This document shows positions 1-5,242 of a stretch of 5,242 nucleotides of DNA, in pieces. Both the position numbers and the translations under genes were made by a program. The DNA is from Acidimicrobiia bacterium (GTDB lineage: Bacteria > Actinomycetota > Acidimicrobiia > Spongiisociales > ZC4RG35): contig JAICND010000137.1 of the NCBI GenBank assembly GCA_025929005.1, positions 1 through 5,242 of the forward strand, read 5' to 3'. How positions within the stretch are numbered: position 1 is the stretch's first letter; each line of letters starts with the position of its first letter. The notes beneath the pieces are model-generated. The model made no database searches and was not told the DNA's origin. It saw only the letters and a program-made list of their open reading frames with translations.

Positions 1-174
1 CCGATCCTTGAGAATTCCGGCCACATCGGCATGGCGAGTGAAGAACGTCAGTTCCCAGTCGTCGTCGTAGAAAACCGGAGTCTCCGCCCGCAACCGCACA
101 TAAGTGGGATATGGGTCTTCCTGAAACTCGTCGGAGTAGGGGTCGAAAACCACCGGCGCGGGGCGAGCCGTCAG
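1..174 (-). CDS. Cytochrome P450, N-terminal fragment (runs off left edge)
   Basis: This is the beginning of a bacterial soluble cytochrome P450, a haem monooxygenase that uses O2 and electrons from a ferredoxin or similar partner. About 58 codons are visible. The translation shows the usual N-terminal landmarks: FDPYSDEF (residues 10-17), EDPYPTYVRLRAETPVFYD (19-37, the DPYPxYxxLR-x-xPV segment of helix A and strand beta-1), then ELTFFTRHADVAGILKDR (41-58, the W/F-x-x-x-RHADV-x-x-(I/L)L-x-D segment leading into helix B). The I-helix, ExxR and Cys-ligand regions lie outside the window, so family and substrate cannot be assigned. The frame is closed upstream by a stop at 202-204 and has no ATG. 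Possible starts are CTG at 174-172, which overlaps the permease stop by 4 nt and has AAGGG six bases upstream, or GTG at 153-151, which has no visible ribosome site. I prefer CTG. The fold call is firm and the start is not. Confidence 0.88.
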   Translation of the reverse strand, partial: MTARPAPVVFDPYSDEFQEDPYPTYVRLRAETPVFYDDDWELTFFTRHADVAGILKDR

Positions 175-185
175 GTCTGTCCCTT
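171..185 (-). promoter_or_regulatory. Ribosome site and CTGA stop/start overlap before the P450
   Basis: On the minus strand, AAGGG (185-181) is followed by a 6-base spacer and then CTGA (174-171). CTG would start the P450 and TGA ends the second permease. The geometry copies the ATGA overlaps at the two upstream junctions of the operon, which is the main reason to accept a rare CTG start. The GTG at 153-151 has only C/G-rich sequence in front of it and no purine-rich site at suitable spacing. Confidence 0.5.
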
Positions 186-1427
186 GCGATAGCGAAGACC
201 GTCAGCCGCGGGCGGTCGCAACCGCTGGGCGAAGAAGATCAAGACCAACAAGACGATCACGAACGGAAGAATGTTGATCCAAACGTCGGGCACGACGTCT
301 GTCGTGAAGTACCAAAGAGCGAAGATGCCGCTGAGAGCCAGGGCGAGCACCGTGTCGGTTCGCTTGCTTCGCGTGAACGCCCATATCGCGACGGCGGCGA
401 GTCCGATGGCGTTGACCAGGATCAAGCCATGCGAGGCGGAGCCGTCCAGGTCGCGCAACCCGATTCCGAACGGATAGCCAAAGAGGAGGGCTCCACCGAG
501 CACGCCGATGGGCCGCCAGTTGCCAAAGATCAACGCCGCCAAACCGATAAAGCCGCGACCCGTGGTCTGACCCTCCAAGTAGATCCCAGACAACTCAGGG
601 CTGGCGATGAAGGCACCCGCCATGCCCGCCAGAGCGCCGCTGATGACCACACCGATGTACTTGTAGCGGTACACGTCGATCCCTTGCGCCTCTCCCGCTT
701 CTGGCCTCTCACCACAGATCCTCAATCTCAGTCCAAAGCGGGTCCGCCACAGCAGCCAGGCGGTGAGAGGAACCAGTAGGACTGCTATCAGCGTGACCCA
801 CGAGACCCGGGTCATCACTCCCTTGAGGAGGTTTGCGAAGTCCGATATGAAGAACCACTCCCGCGTTCCCAGCCAGCCGAAGAGGTCAGGGGTAGTCCAG
901 TTCCCGATGGTCCCACCCGCCAGAAACGGTATGGTGGCGCTGCCTACCCCCGGTACCCGGGGCGATTGTGTGATTGATCCCCCAGGGATGTTGGTGAGGA
1001 TCTCCGAGGACAGGAACCTGGTGATCCCGGGGGCAAGGATGTTGACCGCGACGCCCGAAATGATGTGGTCGACTCCAAACGTGACGGTGGCCACCGCATG
1101 GAGGAGGCCACCCAGCGCACCTCCGATGATGCCCGCCACGATCCCCCACCAGGCTCCATAGGTGATGGCGCCCCAGGCACCAAACCAGGTGCCCAGGATC
1201 ATCATTCCTTCCAGACCGATGTTGACCACCCCGGCCCGTTCCGAGTAGAGGCCACCCAACCCGGCCAAAAGGATGGGTATCGCCCATCGCAGCATCGACT
1301 GAGCAGAGGTGACCGAGGTCAGACGATCGGTGCCTTCCAGTGTCTGGACGACCGTGAGCAGCAATACCCCTCCGGCCGCGTAAAGCGACCAGCGCAGCCA
1401 CGCCGGAAGCTCGGAGAGACGTTTCAT
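171..1427 (-). CDS. ABC transporter permease, NupQ/YufQ-like (second permease)
   Basis: This is a 418-residue integral membrane permease of the BPD_transp_2 fold and the second, non-identical channel subunit of the importer. Visible hallmarks are GLYSERAGVVNIGLEG (59-74), the signature of the NupQ branch, GVDHIISGVAVN (118-129), and TRFGLRLRICGERPEAG (229-245), the cytoplasmic coupling segment that contacts the ATPase. The hydrophobic stretches suggest about ten membrane segments, with a long polar loop at about 140-205. It is about 100 residues longer than the roughly 310-320 residues I recall for Firmicute NupQ. The extra length lies in that loop and in a hydrophobic hairpin at about 336-400, before the RPPAADG tail. 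I recall this longer form from actinobacterial homologues. The ATG overlaps the stop of the first permease (ATGA). By family, characterised systems move nucleosides; the substrate here is inferred. Confidence 0.95.
   Translation of the reverse strand: MKRLSELPAWLRWSLYAAGGVLLLTVVQTLEGTDRLTSVTSAQSMLRWAIPILLAGLGGLYSERAGVVNIGLEGMMILGTWFGAWGAITYGAWWGIVAGIIGGALGGLLHAVATVTFGVDHIISGVAVNILAPGITRFLSSEILTNIPGGSITQSPRVPGVGSATIPFLAGGTIGNWTTPDLFGWLGTREWFFISDFANLLKGVMTRVSWVTLIAVLLVPLTAWLLWRTRFGLRLRICGERPEAGEAQGIDVYRYKYIGVVISGALAGMAGAFIASPELSGIYLEGQTTGRGFIGLAALIFGNWRPIGVLGGALLFGYPFGIGLRDLDGSASHGLILVNAIGLAAVAIWAFTRSKRTDTVLALALSGIFALWYFTTDVVPDVWINILPFVIVLLVLIFFAQRLRPPAADGLRYRKGQT
1424..1427 (-). promoter_or_regulatory. 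ATGA stop/start overlap, permease 1 to permease 2
   Basis: The TGA of the first permease (1426-1424) overlaps the ATG of the second (1427-1425) by the sequence ATGA. The ribosome site in front is weak (a GGTGG-like run inside the first permease gene). Re-initiation by the terminating ribosome is therefore likely, which would keep the two channel subunits near equal amounts. Confidence 0.85.
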
Positions 1428-2545
1428 ACGGCCACCATCGCTTCGGCGGCGGCACGCGCCTCTTCCTTTTCGCGAGCACGACGGGCGATCTCGTAGGCAA
1501 CGACCGCGGCCAGGATGATGACGCCCTGCATGATCACGACGATCTCACGGGAGGCGGCGCCAGTGAACTGGAGGACGCCTGAGGACACGTCGAGAAAGGC
1601 GAAAATCAGAGCGGCGAAAACGATGCCCAGCGGGTGGTTGCGGCCCAGCAACGCGACGGCAATTCCCGTGAATCCGAGGCCCTTAATTGGGTTGGCCGGA
1701 AAGAACCCGATGTGCATGATCTCGCTCAGCCCGACAAGCCCTGCGATCGCCCCCGAAAGCGCCATCGCTGCGACGACCATCCGCTTGGGGGGCACCCCTC
1801 CCACGTTGGCCGCAAAGGGGTTGATACCGCTGGCGCGGAGATCGAACCCGAACCTGGTGCGGTTGACGAGTACGTGGTAGCCGACTCCGACGAGGATGGC
1901 TACCAAGAGCACGCCGGTCAGCTCCTTTCCCTGGCGCAATTCGCGAAAGAGACCTTCGACGACCACGTTCAGATCCGGCAACAGACCCGACTCGGGGATG
2001 GGGGTGGTTCCGACCTGCTGGGCAGATCCGGGATCGATAGCACCACCGGCTTGCCAGAGACGGACCAGATAGGCAACCAGTCCTGAAATGGCAATGGCGT
2101 TGAGCATGATCGTCGAGATCACCTCATTGACTCCCCTGGTGACCTTGAGGAGACCGGCGAAGCCCGAGTAGGCAGCCCCCACGACCATTGCCACGAGCAT
2201 GATGAAGGTCACATGCAGCACTGGGGTCAGGGTGACCATGGCCCCCAGGTGGGCGGCGACGATGGCGGCTAACAGGTACTGGCCCTCGACCCCGATGTTG
2301 AAGAGGTTCATGCGGAAACCGATGGCAGCCGCCACCCCTGCGATGTAAAGGGGGGTTGCCCGATTGAGGATGTCGATCATGGTTTCCAGGCGGCTGGCAT
2401 GCTCGAACATGTCGGCGTAAGCGCGCAAAGGACTGCTCCCCGACAGGACCAGCACTATCGAGGACATGAGAATTGAGAAGATCAGAGCCGCCACAGGAGC
2501 GGCTAGAAGGAGGCTGGCACGCTTCCAGAGCGGAATCGCCTTCAT
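1424..2545 (-). CDS. ABC transporter permease, NupP/YufP-like (first permease)
   Basis: This is a 373-residue membrane permease of the BPD_transp_2 fold, partner of the downstream permease in the channel. An N-terminal membrane segment lies at about 12-34. FNIGVEGQYLLAA (82-94) is the conserved hallmark of this family, and GVNEVISTIMLN (138-149) is the matching second conserved helix. A polar extracytoplasmic loop spans about 165-208. TRFGFDLRASGINPFAA (230-246) is the cytoplasmic coupling segment facing the ATPase, and the protein ends in a charged, Arg/Glu/Ala-rich tail (about 354-373). Length and motif order match NupP/NupB-type permeases of nucleoside importers. The ATG overlaps the ATPase stop by 4 nt. 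It differs clearly from permease 2, so the channel is a heterodimer. The family is certain and the ligand is inferred. Confidence 0.95.
   Translation of the reverse strand: MKAIPLWKRASLLLAAPVAALIFSILMSSIVLVLSGSSPLRAYADMFEHASRLETMIDILNRATPLYIAGVAAAIGFRMNLFNIGVEGQYLLAAIVAAHLGAMVTLTPVLHVTFIMLVAMVVGAAYSGFAGLLKVTRGVNEVISTIMLNAIAISGLVAYLVRLWQAGGAIDPGSAQQVGTTPIPESGLLPDLNVVVEGLFRELRQGKELTGVLLVAILVGVGYHVLVNRTRFGFDLRASGINPFAANVGGVPPKRMVVAAMALSGAIAGLVGLSEIMHIGFFPANPIKGLGFTGIAVALLGRNHPLGIVFAALIFAFLDVSSGVLQFTGAASREIVVIMQGVIILAAVVAYEIARRAREKEEARAAAEAMVAV
2542..2545 (-). promoter_or_regulatory. ATGA stop/start overlap, ATPase to permease 1
   Basis: The TGA of the ATPase gene (2544-2542) and the ATG of the first permease (2545-2543) share the sequence ATGA. 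Only a weak GCAGG-like site precedes the ATG, so coupled translation with the ATPase gene is the likely mode of initiation. Confidence 0.85.
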
Positions 2546-4065
2546 GCGGCGCCTGCGGACGTGGCACCCGTCATGAATGCACCAAGGTCGCGTGGGGTGA
2601 CGGTGGCCGGATCCAAGGTGGCGACTATGCGCCCCCGCAGCATCACCACGATTGTGTCGGAGAGTCCGATCAGCTCATCGAGGTCAGCGGAGACGAGCAG
2701 CGTTGCCATACCGGCCCTGCGGGCGGCCTTGATGTCCTCCCACACCGCGGCCTGGGCCCCTACGTCGATCCCTCGGGTCGGATGGGCGGCCAGCAACACG
2801 GAGGGCTCCGCCATCATCTCGCGACCAACGATCAGCTTCTGCTGGTTCCCCCCTGACAGGGCGTGGGCGGGAACATCGACATCCGGCGTCCTCACATCGA
2901 ACTCGCGCCTGATGTCCTCGGTGCGTTGACGGGCGCCCTGGCGATCCATCCAGATCCCTTTTGAGAATGGCTGCTGGGTCTGGTGTCCGAGTGCGGCGTT
3001 CTCCCATAGCGGCGCCGGAAGCAGCAAGCCTTCCCGGTGACGGTCCTGGGGGATGTAGCCGATCCCCTGTTCACGGCGGTGGCGAACCGTCGCCCGGGTG
3101 ACGTCTGCTCCGTTAAGGGTGACAATGCCGCGTGCCGCCGGTGAGGTTCCGATTACGGCCTCGATCAACTCGGTTTGACCATTCCCCTCGACGCCGGCGA
3201 TGCCCAGGACCTCGCCCCGGCGAACCCTGAAAGACACGTCATCGACGATGACCCTCTCATCTTGGTCGATCACGGTCAAGCCAGATACCTCCAACGCGAC
3301 TTCGTCTCGCACCGTGGACTCGGTCGTCTCCGGGGTTGGCAGTTCCGAGCCGACCATCAGCTCGGCGAGATCCTGAGCGGTGACCTGGTCGGGCTTGACT
3401 GTGGCCACCGACTGACCCTGGCGCAGGACGGTGATCGTGTCGGCGATGGCGAGAACCTCGTCGAGTTTGTGATCAATGAACAGGATCGTGGCGCCGTCCT
3501 TCTTAAGGTCGCGCATGTTGCGGAAGAGTTCTTCCACCTCTTGGGGAACTAGAACGGCAGTGGGTTCGTCGAGAATCAGGATCTTGGCCCCGCGGTAAAG
3601 CACCTTGATGATTTCGACCCGCTGCCGCTCTCCGACTTCCAGTTCTTCGACTAGATCGTCTGGGTCGATAAAGAGGCCATATGACTCGGCGACTTTCTTG
3701 AGATGGTCTTTAGCCTCGTCGAAGTCGATCAATCCGAGGGCATGAACGGGTTCGGCGCCAAGGATGACGTTCTCCAACACGGTGAGTTGGTCAGCCAGCA
3801 TGAAATGCTGGTGCACCATTCCGATTCCGGCGCCTATCGCCTCGGTGGGGGACGCGAACCGGACCTCTTGCCCGAAGACATTCATGGTCCCCTCGTCTGC
3901 CTGCAGCATCCAGTAGAGGACTTTCATGAGGGTCGACTTGCCGGCGCCGTTCTCACCGCAGATCGCGTGTATCTCGCCTTCTTCGACCTTGAGCTCGACG
4001 TGGTCATTGGCGACCACGCCCGGAAAACGCTTGGTTATCCCTATCAGCTCGATGGCTAGCGCCAA
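2542..4065 (-). CDS. ABC transporter ATP-binding protein with two NBDs, NupO/YufO-like
   Basis: This 507-residue cytoplasmic protein carries both ATPase domains of the importer. Domain 1 has Walker A GENGAGKST (37-45), the Q-loop MVHQHF (Q86), a signature-like LEVGERQRVEI (142-152, Glu where Ser is usual), Walker B KILILDEP (161-168, catalytic E167) and switch H199 in IDHKLDEV. Domain 2 has a degenerate Walker A GVEGNGQT (291-298, Gln for Lys), a canonical signature LSGGNQQK (403-410), a degenerate Walker B VLLAAHPTRG (423-432, no catalytic Asp-Glu pair) and SADLDE (459-464), where the switch His is absent. This asymmetry is typical of nucleoside and sugar-type fused ATPases, so one competent and one degenerate site are expected. 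The start is TTG at 4065-4063, supported by GGAGG five bases upstream and by the family N-terminus (IELIGITKRFPGVVAN) beginning right after it. No ATG is suitably placed. It lies between the binding protein and the permeases, as in nupNOPQ. Confidence 0.96.
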   Translation of the reverse strand: MALAIELIGITKRFPGVVANDHVELKVEEGEIHAICGENGAGKSTLMKVLYWMLQADEGTMNVFGQEVRFASPTEAIGAGIGMVHQHFMLADQLTVLENVILGAEPVHALGLIDFDEAKDHLKKVAESYGLFIDPDDLVEELEVGERQRVEIIKVLYRGAKILILDEPTAVLVPQEVEELFRNMRDLKKDGATILFIDHKLDEVLAIADTITVLRQGQSVATVKPDQVTAQDLAELMVGSELPTPETTESTVRDEVALEVSGLTVIDQDERVIVDDVSFRVRRGEVLGIAGVEGNGQTELIEAVIGTSPAARGIVTLNGADVTRATVRHRREQGIGYIPQDRHREGLLLPAPLWENAALGHQTQQPFSKGIWMDRQGARQRTEDIRREFDVRTPDVDVPAHALSGGNQQKLIVGREMMAEPSVLLAAHPTRGIDVGAQAAVWEDIKAARRAGMATLLVSADLDELIGLSDTIVVMLRGRIVATLDPATVTPRDLGAFMTGATSAGAA

Positions 4066-4070
4066 CTCGT

Positions 4071-4075
4071 CCTCC
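4071..4075 (-). promoter_or_regulatory. Strong Shine-Dalgarno site for the ATPase gene
   Basis: On the minus strand GGAGG (4075-4071) is followed by a 5-base spacer and TTG (4065-4063). This is the best ribosome site in the window and decides the TTG start. It sits 7 bases after the intercistronic inverted repeat, so translation of the ATPase is probably initiated independently of the binding-protein gene. Confidence 0.8.
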
Positions 4076-4082
4076 GACTCAA

Positions 4083-4116
4083 GAAGCGGGACCGGACAAT
4101 AGGCCGGTCCCGCTTC
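4083..4116 (-). promoter_or_regulatory. Intercistronic stem-loop between binding protein and ATPase
   Basis: The arms GAAGCGGGACCGG (4083-4095) and CCGGTCCCGCTTC (4104-4116) are a perfect 13-bp inverted repeat, with 10 G/C pairs, around an 8-base loop. It fills most of the 78-bp gap after the lipoprotein stop. On neither strand is it followed by a T-run (minus strand continues TTGAGTCGG), so it is not a typical intrinsic terminator. By analogy with other ABC operons, a hairpin here could protect the 3' end of the abundant binding-protein mRNA or reduce read-through into the membrane genes. The structure is seen; the role is inferred. Confidence 0.7.
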
Positions 4117-4143
4117 CCTCTTAGATGGTGACTGTGAACCGGA

Positions 4144-5242
4144 TCAGCCGCCTACTTCCGCAGGGTCGGTTGGTACCACGATGGCACCACTCACGATCTG
4201 AGACTTGAAGTCCTCCAGCTGTGAGGCGATGTCATCCACAAAGCCGCCGGTTGTTGAGTAGCCAACACCGTCGACTGAAAGGTCATAGGTGGTTGGCCCG
4301 GCCGCGAAGGTGCCTGCAATGTGGGCCTCGATGATCTCGTACACGGCCACATCTACCCGCTTCAGCATGGAAGTGAGGATGTAATCGCGGACTCCTTCAT
4401 CGGAGGTGTTGTACTGGTCAGAGTCAACTCCGATGGCCCACACTTTGGTGCCTGTGGCGTCGCTGTGTTCGCGGGCTGCCTCGAAGAGCCCAGCACCGGA
4501 GCCACCAGCGGCGTGATAGACGATGTCGGCACCGTTGTCCTGGTACATGGCCAGGGCAATGTCGCGGGCGCGGTCGGGGGCATTGAAACCGTCAAAGTCA
4601 GGAGCTGACGTTATGTACTGGGACACGATCTCAATGTCAGGATTAACGGTCGTAGCACCAGCCCGGAACCCGGCCTCGAAGCGCTCGATCAAGCCTCCGA
4701 CGCCGCTCACCCCACCGATGAAACCGATGGTTCCGGTCGTTGACTTGAGGGCCGCCGCCGCTCCCACCAGGAAGGAGCCCTGATGCTCGGCGAAGACGAG
4801 ACCGGCAATGTTGTCTTGATATGGGGTAGGCGGAACCTGGACGAAGTCGAGCATGGCCGAGTCAACCACCGCGAAGTTGGTCTCCGGGTTCTCTCTGCCT
4901 GCGGTGACGGTGTCGGGCTCGAAGAGGAACCCAACCGCAATGACGATGTCGTTGGTCGTGGCCGCCAGGTTCAGCAGCTCCAACCGGTTAGAGCCGTCGT
5001 CGTTGGGCGATGCCTCGTTGGTTGCCACGTTGAGCTCGGTCTCGGCCCGGTCAAGCCCTGCCGCGGCCGAGTCGTTAAAGGACTGGTCGCCTCGCCCACC
5101 GATGTCAAATACCAGGCCGACGGTTGCTGCCACCTCACCGTCAGGGGCAGTGGTTCCGTTGCCTCCGTCGCCGGTACAGGCCGCGAAGGTCATGGCAAGA
5201 ACGGCTAGGAAGATCGGCAGAAACTGTCTGCGTCTCTTGAAC
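4144..5242 (-). CDS. BMP/PnrA-family substrate-binding lipoprotein (start outside window)
   Basis: This is the extracytoplasmic ligand-binding protein of the importer, of the basic membrane protein (Bmp, PnrA-like) family, whose characterised members bind nucleosides. The frame stays open to the right edge. Reading from the edge, FKRRRQFLPIFLAVLAM then TFAAC gives a positively charged n-region, a hydrophobic core and a lipobox-like site, so the true start is a few codons beyond the window. The ATG at 5193 is inside the signal peptide. Numbering from that Met, Cys6 is the lipidation site, followed by a Gly/Thr-rich linker. The domain opens with VGLVFDIGGRGDQSFND (25-41), the family's first-strand motif. 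FLVGAAAAL (141-149), IGFIGGV (156-162), AIGVDSDQ (253-260) and TSMLKRVDVAVYE (274-286) follow in family order. The SFND Phe and GVDSDQ Asp fall where PnrA contacts base and ribose, as I recall. The C-terminus is complete (TGA at 4146-4144). Confidence 0.93.
   Translation of the reverse strand, partial: FKRRRQFLPIFLAVLAMTFAACTGDGGNGTTAPDGEVAATVGLVFDIGGRGDQSFNDSAAAGLDRAETELNVATNEASPNDDGSNRLELLNLAATTNDIVIAVGFLFEPDTVTAGRENPETNFAVVDSAMLDFVQVPPTPYQDNIAGLVFAEHQGSFLVGAAAALKSTTGTIGFIGGVSGVGGLIERFEAGFRAGATTVNPDIEIVSQYITSAPDFDGFNAPDRARDIALAMYQDNGADIVYHAAGGSGAGLFEAAREHSDATGTKVWAIGVDSDQYNTSDEGVRDYILTSMLKRVDVAVYEIIEAHIAGTFAAGPTTYDLSVDGVGYSTTGGFVDDIASQLEDFKSQIVSGAIVVPTDPAEVGG
5176..5242 (-). other. Lipoprotein signal peptide and lipobox (N-terminus truncated)
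   Basis: The segment encodes FKRRRQFLPIFLAVLAMTF followed by AAC. The basic Lys-Arg-Arg-Arg cluster, the hydrophobic core and Phe-Ala-Ala-Cys before a Gly/Thr/Asp-rich linker fit a type II signal peptide. Cys is encoded at 5178-5176. Phe at -3 is less common than Leu, but the position and the following linker support lipidation. No ATG, GTG or TTG lies in frame between 5194 and the edge. Confidence 0.8.

Noticed and set aside
111..779. A 222-codon open frame on the plus strand
   Set aside because: It lies antisense to the second permease and the P450 junction. Its translation is low-complexity (Arg, Gln, Asp-rich) with no recognisable domain, while the minus strand encodes clear family motifs. 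It is a shadow frame of G+C-rich DNA.
886..1500. A 204-codon minus-strand open frame in another reading frame
   Set aside because: It overlaps both permeases across their junction. The translation is His/Arg/Gly-rich and resembles frameshifted membrane-protein sequence, so it is a shadow of the permease genes.
171..2545. The two permeases as products of a recent tandem duplication
   Set aside because: They share the fold and short motifs (NIGxEG, TRFG-x-x-LR) but otherwise differ in sequence, length and loops. Two diverged permeases are the normal arrangement for this importer family.
4083..4116. The inverted repeat as a classical rho-independent terminator
   Set aside because: Neither strand has a T-run after the stem, and the same-strand ATPase gene with a strong ribosome site begins immediately after it. 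A regulatory or stabilising hairpin fits better.
4066..4143. A promoter for the ATPase-permease genes inside the gap
   Set aside because: The 78 bases are mostly hairpin, ribosome site and G/C-rich flank. I see no convincing -10/-35 pair, though actinobacterial promoters are hard to recognise by eye.

Overview
This window is one tightly packed minus-strand operon from a G+C-rich bacterium, most likely an actinobacterium. The support for that is a TTG start with a strong GGAGG ribosome site, long spurious open frames typical of G+C-rich DNA, and a long NupQ-type permease ending in an RPPAADGLRYRKG-like tail, which I associate with actinobacterial homologues. The lineage is an inference from style, not from a marker gene.

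Read in the direction of transcription (high to low coordinates), the window holds five genes. First is a BMP/PnrA-family substrate-binding lipoprotein (5242-4144), whose start codon lies just outside the window. A 78-bp gap follows, with a perfect 13-bp inverted repeat (4083-4116). Then come a double-domain ABC ATPase (4065-2542, TTG start), a first permease (2545-1424) and a second permease (1427-171). Last is the N-terminal part of a cytochrome P450 (174-1), which runs off the left edge. The two ATPase/permease junctions are 4-nt ATGA overlaps. The permease/P450 junction looks like the same overlap with CTG in place of ATG.

The four transport genes make a complete importer of the NupNOPQ/BmpA-NupABC type. 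The lipoprotein captures a ligand outside the membrane, two non-identical BPD_transp_2-fold permeases form the channel, and one polypeptide with two ATPase domains drives transport. Characterised members import purine and pyrimidine nucleosides, so a nucleoside or nucleoside-like ligand is the default guess. The substrate cannot be read from the sequence.

The transporter is an ordinary family. The unusual part is the P450, apparently translationally coupled to the last permease. It suggests that the imported compound, or something made from it, is oxidised in the cell. I see no RNA genes, mobile elements, CRISPR arrays or phage genes. The operon promoter must lie beyond the right edge.
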